The notes beneath the pieces were generated by a model that saw nothing but the letters and a program-made list of their open reading frames with translations, was not told where the DNA came from and made no database searches. Of a stretch of DNA of 64,000 bases, positions 9,277 through 19,040 are shown piece by piece; positions within the stretch are counted from its first letter, which is position 1; each line of letters opens with the position of its first letter. The DNA is from Microbacterium sp. H83. GTDB taxonomy: Bacteria; Actinomycetota; Actinomycetes; Actinomycetales; Microbacteriaceae. The stretch covers positions 62,001 through 126,000 of the forward strand of contig NZ_LWCU01000023.1 of NCBI RefSeq assembly GCF_001650405.1, written 5' to 3'. Made by a program: the position numbers and the translations under genes.

Positions 9277-11868
9277 TCAGCCCTTGACGACGATGCTGAC
9301 GATCTTCGGGGCCCGGACGACGACCTTGACGATCTCCCGGTCGCCGATCGATCGGATCACCCGCTCGTCCGCGCGCGCCAGCGCCTCGAGCTCCGCCTCG
9401 CCGATGCGAGCCGGGACCTCGATCTGCGCCCGCACCTTGCCCCCGACCTGGACGACGGCGGTCACGGTGTCCTCGACGAGCAGCGCGGGATCGGCGGAGC
9501 GCCAGGTGACGAGTCCGACCGACGGCTCGTGCCCGAGGATCTCCCACATCTCCTCCGCCGTGTGCGGAGCGATGAGGTCGAGCATGACGGCGATGGTCTC
9601 GGCGGCCTCGCGCACGGCGGGGTCGGCCGCGCCGGCGGCGCCGTCGATGGTCTTCCGTGTCGCGTTGGAGAGCTCCATCAGACGCGCCACGAGCACGTTG
9701 AACTTCGTCTGCTCGATGAGGGCGGGAGCATCGGCGAGCAGCTTGTGCGTCGCACGGCGCAGCGTCGCGTCACCGCCGGCGAACACCACGTCGACCGGCG
9801 ACGAGACCTCGTTCGCGATGCGCAGCGCACGCGACAGGAACTTCTGGGCGCCGGTCGTCGAGACGTCCGCCCAGTCCTTGTCGTCCTCGACGGGCCCGGC
9901 GAAGGCCAGGCCCACACGCAGCGCGTCTGCTCCGTAGGCGTCGAGCTCCTCTTCGAAGAGCACGAGGTTGCCCTTGCTCTTCGACATCTTCGCTCCGTCG
10001 AGCAGCACCATCCCCTGGTTGATCAGGTTCGAGAACGGCTCGGTGAAGTCGATGAGGCCCATGTCGAACAGGACCTTGGTGATGAACCGGGCGTACAGCA
10101 GGTGGAGGATGGCGTGCTCGACCCCGCCGATGTACGAGTCGACGGGCGCCCAGCGCGACGCCTGGCTCGGATCGAACGCCACCGTGTCGCTGTTCGGCGA
10201 CAGGAAGCGCAGGAAGTACCAGGAGCTGTCGACGAACGTGTCCATCGTGTCGGGGTCGCGCAGCACCGGATCGCCGCTGGCGGCGTCCACCGTGCGGACC
10301 CACTTCTCGGCGGCACCCAGCGGCGACGAGCCCTTCGGCTTCAGGTCGAGGCCCTCGACGTCGGGCAGGGTCACCGGCAGCTGATCCTCGGGGACGGGGA
10401 TGATCCGGCCGTCCTCGGCGTGCAGCATCGGGATCGGCGTGCCCCAGAAGCGCTGGCGGGAGATCAGCCAGTCGCGCAGGCGGTAGTTCTTCGCCGCGCG
10501 ACCGGTGCCGGATGCCTCCAGCTGCTCGATCGCGCGCGCGATCGCGTTGCGCTTCGACAGGCCGTTGAGTGCGCCGGAGTTGATCATCCGGCCCTCTCCG
10601 GTGAGCGCGATGCCGGTGGACGCCGGGTTCTGCTCGTCGAGCGCGGCGCCGGTGTCGATCGGCACGCCCTCGTCGTCGACCTCGATGACCGGCATCGCAC
10701 CCGTGACGGGAGCGGTGGTGTCGACGACGACCTTAACCGGCAGGTCGAAGGCGCGGGCGAAGTCCAGGTCGCGCTGGTCGTGCGCGGGCACGGCCATGAC
10801 GGCGCCGTGGCCGTAGTCGGCCAGCACGTAGTCCGCGGCCCAGATGGGGAGCCTCTCGCCGTTCACCGGGTTGATCGCGTAGCGCTCCAGGAAGACGCCG
10901 GTCTTCGGACGATCCGTCGCCTGACGGTCGACGTCGGTGGTCTTCTGCACGTCGGCCAGGTAGCCCTGGAAGCGCTCGCGCACCTCGACGGGGGCGTCGC
11001 CGGCGAGCTCCGCCGCCAGGTCGGAATCGGGGGCCACGACGAAGAACGTCGCTCCGTGCAGCGTGTCGGGTCGGGTCGAGAAGACGGTGACCGGCTCGTC
11101 TCGACCCTCGATGCGGAAGTCGACGTCCGCACCGACCGAGCGGCCGATCCAGTTGCGCTGCATCTGCAGCACCTTGTGCGGCCAGAAGCCCTCGAGCTGG
11201 TTCAGGTCGTCGAGCAGACGGTCGGCGTAGTCGGTGATCTTGAAGTACCACTGCGTGAGCTTCTTCTTGACGACCTCGGCACCGCAGCGGTCGCAGCGGC
11301 CGTCGACGACCTGCTCGTTCGCGAGAACGGTCTGGTCGTTCGGGCACCAGTTGACGGCGCTCTTCTTGCGATATGCCAGCCCGCGCTCGTGCAGCTTCAG
11401 GAACAGCCACTGGTTCCAGCGGTAGTACTCGGGGTCGGACGTGTGCAGCACGCGCGACCAGTCGAACGAGACGCCGTAGTTGTGGAACGCCTGCTTCTGC
11501 TGATCGATGTTCTGATAGGTCCACTCCCGCGGGTCCGCGCCCTGACGGATCGCGGCGTTCTCGGCGGGCAGGCCGAAGGAGTCCCAGCCGATCGGGTTCA
11601 GCACGTTGTGCCCGCGGTGACGCCAGAAGCGCGCGACGATGTCGGAGTACAGGTAGTTCTCCGCGTGCCCCATGTGCAGGTCGCCGGAAGGGTACGGGAA
11701 CATGGCCAGCACGTAGCGGCGGGGCCGCGTGTCGTCGTCGCCGCCGGTGAGGAACGTCTCGTTCTCCGCCCAGTACTTCTGCCACTTGGCCTGGATCGCA
11801 TGCGCCGACGAGATCTCCTCGTCGACGGGAGAGGTGGACAGGTTCTCAGACAACGAACGCACGACCAA
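9277..11868 (-). CDS. leuS: Leucyl-tRNA synthetase
   Basis: A class I aminoacyl-tRNA synthetase of 863 residues that charges tRNA-Leu. The HIGH-type motif is HMGH at residues 65-68. The zinc-type cysteines appear in [21 protein letters not shown] split around residue 180. The CP1 editing domain lies in the middle and KMSKSKGN is near residue 627. The start is uncertain: the longest frame begins at a TTG, with GTG at 11862 and TTG at 11853 as alternatives, and no good Shine-Dalgarno sequence is visible before any of them. Confidence 0.96.
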   Translation of the reverse strand: MVVRSLSENLSTSPVDEEISSAHAIQAKWQKYWAENETFLTGGDDDTRPRRYVLAMFPYPSGDLHMGHAENYLYSDIVARFWRHRGHNVLNPIGWDSFGLPAENAAIRQGADPREWTYQNIDQQKQAFHNYGVSFDWSRVLHTSDPEYYRWNQWLFLKLHERGLAYRKKSAVNWCPNDQTVLANEQVVDGRCDRCGAEVVKKKLTQWYFKITDYADRLLDDLNQLEGFWPHKVLQMQRNWIGRSVGADVDFRIEGRDEPVTVFSTRPDTLHGATFFVVAPDSDLAAELAGDAPVEVRERFQGYLADVQKTTDVDRQATDRPKTGVFLERYAINPVNGERLPIWAADYVLADYGHGAVMAVPAHDQRDLDFARAFDLPVKVVVDTTAPVTGAMPVIEVDDEGVPIDTGAALDEQNPASTGIALTGEGRMINSGALNGLSKRNAIARAIEQLEASGTGRAAKNYRLRDWLISRQRFWGTPIPMLHAEDGRIIPVPEDQLPVTLPDVEGLDLKPKGSSPLGAAEKWVRTVDAASGDPVLRDPDTMDTFVDSSWYFLRFLSPNSDTVAFDPSQASRWAPVDSYIGGVEHAILHLLYARFITKVLFDMGLIDFTEPFSNLINQGMVLLDGAKMSKSKGNLVLFEEELDAYGADALRVGLAFAGPVEDDKDWADVSTTGAQKFLSRALRIANEVSSPVDVVFAGGDATLRRATHKLLADAPALIEQTKFNVLVARLMELSNATRKTIDGAAGAADPAVREAAETIAVMLDLIAPHTAEEMWEILGHEPSVGLVTWRSADPALLVEDTVTAVVQVGGKVRAQIEVPARIGEAELEALARADERVIRSIGDREIVKVVVRAPKIVSIVVKG

Positions 11869-11886
11869 TCAGAAGGGAGACAGGGA

Positions 11887-13236
11887 TCAGTTCAGGATAT
11901 CGGAAGCCCAGGCCGCGGGCATTTCCGCGCCCAGCGCCGCCAGCGGCGCGCGCGCCTTCGTCGCCACCTCCGCCACCTCGGCCGCGGCGACCGATCGCCA
12001 GGTGATCCCGCCTCCGGCGCCCACGACGGCGGTGTCCCCCTCCATCACGATGCTGCGGATCACCATGGCGAGGTCGAGCGCCCCGTCGTCGCCGATGTAT
12101 CCGAAGCATCCGGCGTAGACGCCCCTGGGGCCTCCCTCGATCTCGTGCAGCCGCGTCATGGCCGACAGCTTCGGGGCCCCCGTCATGCTGCCGGCGGGGA
12201 AGGTCGCCCGGAGCAGCTCCCCGCTGGTGGTCCCGCGCGTCAGGACGCCGCTGACAGTGCTCACGAGCTGGTGCACCGCGGGATAGCTCTCGACGGCCCA
12301 GAGCGCCTCGACGCGGATCGATCCCGGCTCACAGACGCGCGAGAGGTCGTTGCGCATGAGGTCGACGATCATGACGTTCTCCGCGCGCTCCTTCGGGTCC
12401 GCCGCGAGGTCCGCGGCGAGCGCGGCGTCGTGCACGGGGTCGTCGCTGCGCGGCCGCGTGCCCTTGATCGGCCGTGTCCGGACGACTCCGTCCCTGACGT
12501 CGAGGAACTGCTCGGGGCTGGCGCTCAGGAGCGACCGTCCGCCGATGCGGAGGAATCCGCCGTGGTGCGCGGGCGTGAGGCGACGCAGTCGGCGGTACGC
12601 CTCGACCGCGTCGTGGGGTCCGTCCACGGTGAAGCGCGTGGTGAGGCACAGCTGGTACGCGATGCCCGCCCTGATCAGCTCGCGGCAGCGCTCGATCAGC
12701 GAGGCGTACTCGTCGGGGCTGTGCCGCGCCCGCGCCGACGGCGGCGCGGTGTCCGCTCGCGGCGGGCGCGGCGCGGAAGGCGCCTGGGCACCGGATGCCG
12801 ACGCGAAGGACGCCCATTCCTCGAGCTCTGCCGGCGGAGCGCTGATCCAGGTCCGGCCGGTCGTGTGGTCGAGGGCCACCAGGTGCGTGATCCGCAGCCA
12901 TGCACCGCCCGCGGTGTCGCCGTGCGGGGCCACCGGGGCCCCCGCCTCACGGGCTCCGCTCTCGTAGTCGTACCAGCCGACCCACCCGCCCCGCAGGGGC
13001 GGTCGCCCGGGCGTGGGGTCGGCGTCGGAGAGGTCGGCATCGGAGGGGCCGGCATCGAGACGCACCTCCCCGGGGAAGGGCGCGATCGCTCCCGTGCCGA
13101 TGACGCTCCATCCCTGGGTGGCGGTCGCTCCGGCATCGAGCCAGAACACCTCCGTCGACACCTTCTCCAGCGCGACGAACAGCGCGTCGAGGTCGACCCG
13201 GCCGGGCAGGGCGCGAGTGCTCAGGCGTTCGGGCAC
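11887..13236 (-). CDS. pabB: Chorismate-binding enzyme, aminodeoxychorismate synthase component I-like
   Basis: A 449-residue chorismate-utilising enzyme. The C-terminal chorismate-binding domain shows PIKGTRPR, ENVMIVDLMRNDLSRVC and PAGSMTGAPK, with a C-terminal EIEGGPRGVYAGCFGYIG block. This matches anthranilate/aminodeoxychorismate synthase component I. The PIKGTRPR motif, absence of a trp context and nearby single-gene setting favour PabB (p-aminobenzoate for folate), but TrpE-like activity cannot be excluded. The start is a GTG. It is divergent from the DedA gene with only 41 bp between, so their promoters must overlap. Confidence 0.82.
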   Translation of the reverse strand: MPERLSTRALPGRVDLDALFVALEKVSTEVFWLDAGATATQGWSVIGTGAIAPFPGEVRLDAGPSDADLSDADPTPGRPPLRGGWVGWYDYESGAREAGAPVAPHGDTAGGAWLRITHLVALDHTTGRTWISAPPAELEEWASFASASGAQAPSAPRPPRADTAPPSARARHSPDEYASLIERCRELIRAGIAYQLCLTTRFTVDGPHDAVEAYRRLRRLTPAHHGGFLRIGGRSLLSASPEQFLDVRDGVVRTRPIKGTRPRSDDPVHDAALAADLAADPKERAENVMIVDLMRNDLSRVCEPGSIRVEALWAVESYPAVHQLVSTVSGVLTRGTTSGELLRATFPAGSMTGAPKLSAMTRLHEIEGGPRGVYAGCFGYIGDDGALDLAMVIRSIVMEGDTAVVGAGGGITWRSVAAAEVAEVATKARAPLAALGAEMPAAWASDILN

Positions 13237-13277
13237 GTTCCCAGCCTAGGCCGCCCTGACTCCCGTATTCTCAAGGA

Positions 13278-13955
13278 GTGGACGACCTCCTGCTGTGGCT
13301 GTTCGATGTGATCCAATCGATCGATCCGGTCACACGCACGCTCATCGCGGGTCTCGCGGTGATGCTGGAGACGAGCATCCTGATCGGTCTCGTCGTCCCG
13401 GGCGACACGATCGTCATCATCGCCTCCATGGGCGTCTCGGGCATCGTCGAGGCGGTAGCGATGGTCGTCGCCGTCGTCGTCGGCGCGCTGATCGGCGAGA
13501 GCATCGGCTTCTGGCTGGGGCGCTGGCTCGGCCCGCACATCCGTCACTCGTGGATCGGGCGTCGCGTCGGCGAGCACAACTGGGTGCGCGCGGAGAACTA
13601 CCTCGCCCGTCGGGGCGGCATCGCGATCTTCCTCTCCCGGTTCCTCCCGGTGCTGCACTCGCTCGTCCCCCTCACGGTGGGCATGAGCCACTACTCCTAC
13701 CGTCGGTTCCTCGCCTGGACGGCACCGGCATGCCTGCTCTGGGCGACGGCCTACGTGAGCATCACTTCGCTCGCCGCCGGGAGCTTCCGCGAGCTCGTCG
13801 ACACCGTCCACTTCGCGGGCTACATCTTCGTCGGGATCATCGCGGCGTTCCTCCTGCTCATCTTCTTCGGCAAGCGCCTGCTCACCCGCCTCGAGTCGCG
13901 GCACCTCGACGCGCAGGACGCGAGCACGCAGGACAGCGCGGACATGAAAGACTGA
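13278..13955 (+). CDS. DedA family membrane protein
   Basis: A 225-residue integral membrane protein of the DedA/SNARE-associated (VTT domain) family. Hallmarks are VMLETSILIGLVVPGDTI near residue 30, a GxxxG stretch GALIGESIGFWLGRWLG, and the conserved FLSRFLPVLHSLVPLTVGMSHYSYRRFL around residues 118-145. DedA proteins are linked to lipid carrier (undecaprenyl or phospholipid) flipping. The start is a GTG preceded by CAAGGA. It is followed after 4 bases by the App1-domain gene, suggesting one transcript. Confidence 0.92.
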   Translation: MDDLLLWLFDVIQSIDPVTRTLIAGLAVMLETSILIGLVVPGDTIVIIASMGVSGIVEAVAMVVAVVVGALIGESIGFWLGRWLGPHIRHSWIGRRVGEHNWVRAENYLARRGGIAIFLSRFLPVLHSLVPLTVGMSHYSYRRFLAWTAPACLLWATAYVSITSLAAGSFRELVDTVHFAGYIFVGIIAAFLLLIFFGKRLLTRLESRHLDAQDASTQDSADMKD

Positions 13956-13959
13956 AGCA

Positions 13960-14985
13960 ATGGCTTCCGCACATCCGGCGCCCCGGATCCACTGGTTCGC
14001 GCGTCTCGAGCACCGCCTGCACGTGTGGCGCGAGGGACGCGCGCGCCGTCGCGGACGCACGGCGACGATCCTCCCCTTCCCCGGCTACGGCGGCCCCGGC
14101 TGGGTTCGAGTCCTCGGGCGCGTGCTGATCGTGCCGCCCACGCGGAACACCAAGGACGGCGAGCCGGCGAGCGTGCGAGGCTGGCGGAGCTTCGTCGGCA
14201 TCCCGGTGAGCTTCGCGAAGGTCACCGTGCAGATCGGAGACCGGGTGCATCACGTCGTCGCGGATCGCGGCGGGGTCATCGACTCCGTCGTCGACGCGGA
14301 GCTCGAGCCCGGATGGCAGACGTTCACATTCACCGTCGAGGGACAGGACCCCGTCGAGACGACCGCGTTCATCGTCTCCGGCGATACGCGCTTCGGCGTC
14401 CTCTCCGACGTGGACGACACCGTGATGGTCACCGCGCTCCCGCGTCCGTTCATCGCCGCCTGGAACTCGTTCGTGGTCGACGAGCATGCGCGCATCCCGG
14501 TCCCCGGCATGGCGGTGCTCCTCGACCAGGTGCTGCGCGAGCACCCCGGTGCCCCCATGATCTATCTCTCCACCGGAGCGTGGAACGTCGCGCCCACACT
14601 GCGGCGGTTCCTCGGACGCCACCTCTTCCCCGCGGGCTCCATGCTCCTCACCGACTGGGGCCCCACGCACGACCGCTGGTTCCGCAGCGGCCGCGAGCAC
14701 AAGCTCACCAACCTCCGTCGCCTCGCCGCGGAGTTCCCCGACGTACGCTGGCTCCTCATCGGCGACGACGGCCAGCACGACGAGGCCATCTACTCCGAGT
14801 TCATGGACGAGCACCCGACGTCGGTCGCCGGCGTCGCCATCCGTCGCCTGCTCCCCGCCGAAGCCGTGCTCGCCGGTGGCCGCGCGGGCCGCGAGCCCCA
14901 CTCCGTCGACGTCGCCCCCTGGGTGAGCGCCGAGGACGGGGCCGGTCTCCGCGACCTGCTCGGCGAAGCCGGCATCCTGAGCTGA
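13960..14985 (+). CDS. App1-domain (DUF2183) phosphatase-like protein
   Basis: A 341-residue protein whose C-terminal half matches the APP1 catalytic domain, known in yeast as a phosphatidate phosphatase. The HAD-like motif DVDDT starts at residue 150, YLSTGAWN near 205 fits motif II, and LIGDDGQHD near 265 fits motif III. The N-terminal part (residues 20-145) is a beta-rich region that often accompanies it. There is no signal peptide. Pairing with DedA hints at phospholipid metabolism, but that is inference; substrate and activity in bacteria are not established. Confidence 0.82.
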   Translation: MASAHPAPRIHWFARLEHRLHVWREGRARRRGRTATILPFPGYGGPGWVRVLGRVLIVPPTRNTKDGEPASVRGWRSFVGIPVSFAKVTVQIGDRVHHVVADRGGVIDSVVDAELEPGWQTFTFTVEGQDPVETTAFIVSGDTRFGVLSDVDDTVMVTALPRPFIAAWNSFVVDEHARIPVPGMAVLLDQVLREHPGAPMIYLSTGAWNVAPTLRRFLGRHLFPAGSMLLTDWGPTHDRWFRSGREHKLTNLRRLAAEFPDVRWLLIGDDGQHDEAIYSEFMDEHPTSVAGVAIRRLLPAEAVLAGGRAGREPHSVDVAPWVSAEDGAGLRDLLGEAGILS

Positions 14986-14987
14986 GC

Positions 14988-15857
14988 ATGTCCCTCGCCG
15001 GCGACGAGTGGAGGGTGCGCGAGAAGGCGCATCAGGAGCGCGCGGACTCCCTCACCGCGGAGCACCGTGAGCGATCCGTCCGCCACGAGAAGCACCCCGT
15101 CTGGGACTTCCTCTTCACGTACTACGCCTACAAGCCCTCCCAGCTGCGTCGCTGGCATCCCGGTGCGCGGGTCGAGCTCCACGACGCGGCCGACCGCGCG
15201 AGCTGGCGCTGGTACTCCCCCGGCTCGACCATCGACGGCGTGATGCCGGACCCGGACGCCTTCCGAACGCAGAAGCCGGAGCTCGCGGCGCTCGTCGAGC
15301 GGATGCTGCGGCGCACCGCCTCGCGTCCCGGCCAGTTCGGCTGCTTCGGACTGCACGAGTGGGCGATGGTCTACCGCGCGGAGGAGCACCGGCATCCCGC
15401 GCCCCTTCGGCTCGGTCGGAGCGGCACGGACGACGTCGTGGAGAGCCACGACCTGCGGTGCACGCACTTCGACGCCTTCCGGTTCTTCACTCCCGACGCC
15501 GTGCCGCGCAACCGCGACGCCCTCACGCGGGATGCACAGCCGCTGTTCGAGCAGCCCGGCTGCCTGCACGCCGGGATGGACCTGTACAAATGGGCGCTGA
15601 AGCTCGGTCCACTCGTTCCCGGCGAGCTCCTGCTCGACACCTTCGAGCTCGCCCGCGACATCCGCCTGCTCGACATGCAGGCGGCGCCCTACGACCTCGC
15701 GGAGTGGGACGTCGCGCCCGTGCCGATCGAGACCGCCGAGGGCAAGGCCGAGTACGTGCGGCGCCAGCGGGGGTTCGCCGAACGCGGCGCCGTGCTGCGG
15801 GGCCGCATCCTCGAGTCCTGGCTCGGCTCCGAGGAGACCGTGCCGGCCGCGGTCTGA
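14988..15857 (+). CDS. Conserved actinobacterial protein usually labelled 3-methyladenine DNA glycosylase
   Basis: A 289-residue soluble protein beginning MSLAGDEWRVREKAHQERAD, with the conserved HPVWDFLFTYYAYKPSQLRRWHPG block at 38-62 and LHEWAMVYRA near 123. Closely similar actinobacterial proteins carry the automatic name 3-methyladenine DNA glycosylase. I see no helix-hairpin-helix plus catalytic Asp arrangement that would prove base-excision activity, so the function is open. Its ATG follows the App1 stop by two bases, so it is coupled to the DedA-App1 operon. Confidence 0.7.
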   Translation: MSLAGDEWRVREKAHQERADSLTAEHRERSVRHEKHPVWDFLFTYYAYKPSQLRRWHPGARVELHDAADRASWRWYSPGSTIDGVMPDPDAFRTQKPELAALVERMLRRTASRPGQFGCFGLHEWAMVYRAEEHRHPAPLRLGRSGTDDVVESHDLRCTHFDAFRFFTPDAVPRNRDALTRDAQPLFEQPGCLHAGMDLYKWALKLGPLVPGELLLDTFELARDIRLLDMQAAPYDLAEWDVAPVPIETAEGKAEYVRRQRGFAERGAVLRGRILESWLGSEETVPAAV

Positions 15858-15861
15858 CCGA

Positions 15862-17046
15862 TCAGCCGACGGGCTCGCACTCCGCGCACGGCGCCCACTC
15901 GGCGGTCGCGGCACTCGACTGCAGGCGCAGCGTCATCACGCGCGTCGCGGCGTCGGCGAGCCGTTCGGCCGGAAGGCTCCCCGTCTCGACGGCAGCGGTG
16001 ATCCCGGCGGCGACCTGTCCGGCCGTCTCCGGCGTCGATCCGGCGATGAAGAGCAGGAGGTCGCTGCCGGCGGCGAGGGCGGCCACCCCGTTGGCGACCG
16101 GGTCCGCGTACTCCGGGACACCCGACGACTGCAGCATCCCGAGATCGTCGGTGACGATGACGCCGTCGAAGCCGAGATCGTCGCGCGCGATCTCGTGCCA
16201 CCGCGGCGAGAGGGATGCGGGTGCCGGATCGACCGCCGTGTACGCCAGATGTCCGAACATCAGCAGCGAGGCTCCGGCGTCGATCCCCGAGACGAACGGC
16301 ACCGCATCCGTCTGCCGCCAGGCCTCGAGACTCTCCGTCGTCGTCGGTATCGCGTGATGAGAGTCGCCCGGGGCGGCGCCGTGACCGGGGAAGTGCTTGA
16401 GCGTCGAGGCGACGAACTGCTCCTGGGCGGCCGTCGCCGCCCCCACGCGTTCGGCGGACGTCGACGGATCGGTACCGAGCGCTCGGCCGAAGATGAACGA
16501 CGACGAGTCCGCGGGGACATCCGCCACCGTCCCGAAGTTCACCCCGATGCCCGCCGAGTCCACGAGCGAGCCGCGCGCCGCGAACGCAGCGGACGTCGCC
16601 GCGACCGGCAGGTCCTTGAGAGACGTGGACGCCGCGAACCCATCGGCCGGAAGCCGCGACACGATCCCACCCTCCTGATCGACCGCCACCAGCGGGGGCA
16701 GCTCCGGATCGACGGTGAGAGACCCGGTGACCGCCGTCAGCTCGGCCGCCGAGGCCGGAATGTTCGCCCCCATGAGGATGAAGCCGCCGAGGCCCTGCGC
16801 CATGTAGGATCCGAGGGCCGCGGGATCGGTCGACGGGATGTGGCCCATCACGACGCTCATCGCCTGCTCGGCGACGGACATGTCGTCGACGAGATGTCCG
16901 GCGCGCTCTCGCGGCCCGTCGGAGGTCGCCAGCACCGCGACGCGTCCGGAGTCGGAGGTCGATCCGGTCGCCGCCGAGGGACCGAGCAGTGCGGCTCCGC
17001 AGAGGATCGCGGCTCCACCGACCGCCCAGGCGCGACGCCGGGACAT
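15862..17046 (-). CDS. Secreted glycoside hydrolase family 3 protein (beta-N-acetylhexosaminidase-like)
   Basis: A 394-residue exported enzyme. The N-terminal signal (MSRRRAWAVGG, hydrophobic stretch, cleavage probably after ATGS) precedes a single GH3 TIM barrel. Motifs are LVAVDQEGG near residue 125, the hallmark KHFPGHG near 222 and the catalytic Asp in VIVTDDLGM near 300. The KHFPGHG motif with a one-domain layout is typical of NagZ-like N-acetyl-beta-glucosaminidases acting on peptidoglycan fragments. Being secreted fits Gram-positive muropeptide salvage. It converges on the preceding gene with 4 bases between stops. Confidence 0.9.
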   Translation of the reverse strand: MSRRRAWAVGGAAILCGAALLGPSAATGSTSDSGRVAVLATSDGPRERAGHLVDDMSVAEQAMSVVMGHIPSTDPAALGSYMAQGLGGFILMGANIPASAAELTAVTGSLTVDPELPPLVAVDQEGGIVSRLPADGFAASTSLKDLPVAATSAAFAARGSLVDSAGIGVNFGTVADVPADSSSFIFGRALGTDPSTSAERVGAATAAQEQFVASTLKHFPGHGAAPGDSHHAIPTTTESLEAWRQTDAVPFVSGIDAGASLLMFGHLAYTAVDPAPASLSPRWHEIARDDLGFDGVIVTDDLGMLQSSGVPEYADPVANGVAALAAGSDLLLFIAGSTPETAGQVAAGITAAVETGSLPAERLADAATRVMTLRLQSSAATAEWAPCAECEPVG

Positions 17047-17050
17047 GATG

Positions 17051-17707
17051 TCAGGCGCTGAGGGCGTCGGCGATCGGGACGGAGGAGTCCGCCGAGCCGT
17101 TGCCGAACCGGATGGTGCGGCCGAAGGTCGACGGGTTGCCGACGGCCTCGGCGATCACCGCGGCCACATCGGCACGGGCGACCTCTGCGCGTCCTTCCGC
17201 GTCGATGAGGATCCGGCCGGTGGGGTCGTCGAACGTGAGCGTGCCAGGGCCGAGGATCGTGGCCTCGAGCCCCGAGGCACGCAGGTGCTCGTCGGCCGCC
17301 CACTTCGCGTCGGCGTAGGCGAAGAAGTCGTCGCTCTCGGGCACACCGTGATCGGCCTTCGAGCCGATCCAGGAGACCATGACATAGCGGTCGACGCCCG
17401 CGGCCTTCGCTGCGTCCATGGTGCGGATCGCCGCATCGCGGTCGACCGCGTAGGTGCGCTCCCGCGATCCGCCTCCGGCGCCGGCCGACCAGACCACGGC
17501 GTCATGACCGCGGATCAGATCGGCGAGTGCGTCCGTGTCGCGGGTCTCGATGTCGGCGACGAGGGCGCGGGCACCCGTCTCCTCGACCTCCGAGACGTGA
17601 TCCGGGTTGCGGATCACGGAGGTCACCTCGTCGCCGCGGGCGACGAGCAGCGGGGCGAGCAGCAGGGCGATGCGGCCGTGGCCGCCGAAGACGATGATGC
17701 GCGACAT
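17051..17707 (-). CDS. NAD(P)-binding protein (atypical SDR / NmrA-like)
   Basis: A 218-residue Rossmann-fold protein. The nucleotide site IIVFGGHGRIALLLAPLL is at residues 4-21 (GxxGxxG variant). VVWSAGAGGG near 90 and YVMVSWIGS near 120 fit the atypical SDR5/NAD(P)H-binding family. No Tyr-x-x-x-Lys catalytic pair of classical SDRs is visible, so it may be a sensor or a reductase with unusual chemistry. It lies 4 bases upstream of the GH3 start on the same strand, probably cotranscribed, but no functional link is obvious. Confidence 0.82.
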   Translation of the reverse strand: MSRIIVFGGHGRIALLLAPLLVARGDEVTSVIRNPDHVSEVEETGARALVADIETRDTDALADLIRGHDAVVWSAGAGGGSRERTYAVDRDAAIRTMDAAKAAGVDRYVMVSWIGSKADHGVPESDDFFAYADAKWAADEHLRASGLEATILGPGTLTFDDPTGRILIDAEGRAEVARADVAAVIAEAVGNPSTFGRTIRFGNGSADSSVPIADALSA

Positions 17708-17757
17708 GTCTCCACCCTACGCGCCCTCCCCGACATCGGCTCGGGTGCCGCGTCCGC

Positions 17758-18831
17758 TCAACGCGATCGCACGGAGGCCTCCGCAAGGGCCCGACGGACG
17801 CCGGTGGCGGCCGACCGCCCCGCCCTGTTCGCGCCGATCGTGCTCGCCGACGGCCCGTATCCGACCAGCTGGATGCGCGGGTCCGCGACCGCCGCGGTGC
17901 CCCGACCGTCGCGATCGAGCCGGATGCCGCCGGCCGCGCTCCGGAGACGCAGCGGTGCGAGGTGGGCGATCGCCGGTCGGAAGCCCGTCGCCCAGAGGAT
18001 CGCATCCACTCGCTCGAACGAGCCGTCCGCCCAGCGGAGCCCGTCGGGCTCGATCCGCTCGAACATGGGCCGGCGCGCCGCGTACGCGCCGAGCCGCTCC
18101 GCTTCGCGCTCCTGCGGGCGCAGCATGAGTCCTGTCACGCTCACCACGCTCTCCGGCGGGAGCCCCTCCGCGACGCGACGCTCGACCAGGGCGACGGCGG
18201 CGGCACCTGCCTCCGGCGTGAAGTCGTCCGTGCGCCACACCGGCTCCCGCCGGGTCACCCAGAGCGTGTCGGTGAGGGGTGCGAGAGCTCCCAGGAACTG
18301 CACCGCCGACGCTCCTCCGCCGACCACCGCGACACGCATCCCGAGGAAGTGGTCGGGCCCCGGGTAGTCGACGGTGTGGAGCTGCTCCCCCACGAAGGTC
18401 TCCATGCCCGGATAGTGCGGGAGGAACGGATGCGTCCACGTCCCGGTGGCGTTGACGAGGGTACGGCTCCGCCACCGCCGCTCACCCGCGCGCACGACCA
18501 GGACGCCGTCCTCGTCCTCGACCCGGTCGACGCGCACCGGCCGCTCGACGGGCAGGCCGTGCGCCCGTTCGTAGGCTGCGAAGTACGCAGGGACCGCCAG
18601 GTTCGCGCGCTGGTCGTCGCGAGGCGGGGCGGTGTCTCCGGGCAGCTCCGCCACCCCGTGGACGTCGCGCATCGTCAGAGCGTCCCAGCGATGGCGCCAT
18701 GCGCCTCCCGGCTCGGTGTCGCCGTCGAGGACGACGTGCCCGATGCCGAGGCGGGTCAGGTGGAAGGAGGCCGACAGACCGGCCTGACCGGCGCCGATCA
18801 CGACGCTGTCCAGGATGCTCACGATGACCAC
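17758..18831 (-). CDS. Flavin-containing monooxygenase-like FAD/NAD(P)-dependent oxidoreductase
   Basis: A 357-residue flavoprotein. The FAD-binding motif VIGAGQAGLSASFHL is at residues 11-25 and the NAD(P) motif VAVVGGGASAVQFLGAL near 165-181. ILWATGFRPAI near 280 is the conserved ATG motif of FMO-type enzymes. This matches the putative flavoprotein monooxygenase/thioredoxin-reductase-like class, which oxidises small soft-nucleophile substrates. The substrate is unknown. The annotated start is a GTG; a second GTG at 18822 is equally possible, and no strong ribosome site is seen. Confidence 0.84.
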   Translation of the reverse strand: MVIVSILDSVVIGAGQAGLSASFHLTRLGIGHVVLDGDTEPGGAWRHRWDALTMRDVHGVAELPGDTAPPRDDQRANLAVPAYFAAYERAHGLPVERPVRVDRVEDEDGVLVVRAGERRWRSRTLVNATGTWTHPFLPHYPGMETFVGEQLHTVDYPGPDHFLGMRVAVVGGGASAVQFLGALAPLTDTLWVTRREPVWRTDDFTPEAGAAAVALVERRVAEGLPPESVVSVTGLMLRPQEREAERLGAYAARRPMFERIEPDGLRWADGSFERVDAILWATGFRPAIAHLAPLRLRSAAGGIRLDRDGRGTAAVADPRIQLVGYGPSASTIGANRAGRSAATGVRRALAEASVRSR

Positions 18832-18860
18832 AACGCCCGATGCGCGGCGCTTGTTCCTGC

Positions 18861-18890
18861 CGAGGCGACGCGCCCGGGAGCGTCGCCTCG
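18861..18890. other. Perfect 11-bp inverted repeat in divergent intergenic region
   Basis: CGAGGCGACGC and GCGTCGCCTCG are separated by 8 bases, between the divergent monooxygenase-like gene and tRNA-Ala. It is not downstream of any gene, so a terminator is unlikely. It could be a 5' leader hairpin or an operator for the minus-strand gene. Confidence 0.4.
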
Positions 18891-18891
18891 A

Positions 18892-18919
18892 TTGGTGCTG
18901 CGCGCGCTCCGTGTAGTAC
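18892..18919 (+). promoter_or_regulatory. Putative promoter of tRNA-Ala
   Basis: TTGGTG at 18892-18897 and TAGTAC at 18914-18919 are 16 bases apart and lie 38 bases before the mature tRNA 5' end. The match to a housekeeping promoter is moderate. Confidence 0.4.
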
Positions 18920-18957
18920 TCTGTTCAAGTTGCTTCGAGCAGTGAGGAAGCAGTTCT

Positions 18958-19033
18958 GGGCCTGTGGCGCAGCTGGTAGCGCACCTGCATGGCATGCAGG
19001 GGGTCAGGGGTTCGAGTCCCCTCAGGTCCACCA
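18958..19033 (+). tRNA. tRNA-Ala (anticodon GGC)
   Basis: A complete cloverleaf of 76 bases including an encoded CCA. The acceptor GGGCCTG pairs with CAGGTCC, giving the G3-U70 pair that identifies alanine tRNAs. The anticodon stem CCTGC/GCAGG encloses ATGGCAT, so the anticodon is GGC, and the T-arm GGGG-TTCGAGT-CCCC is intact. It decodes GCC/GCU. A strong terminator follows after 7 bases. Confidence 0.97.
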
Positions 19034-19040
19034 CGAACCA

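Noticed and set aside
9265..13311. A 1348-residue plus-strand open frame across leuS and pabB.
   Set aside because: Antisense to two well-identified genes, with no motif or ribosome site of its own; similar shadows exist opposite ileS (33234-36809) and valS (46227-48833).
18861..18890. The perfect inverted repeat as a Rho-independent terminator.
   Set aside because: Both flanking genes start, rather than end, beside it, and no U-tract follows; kept only as an unassigned hairpin.
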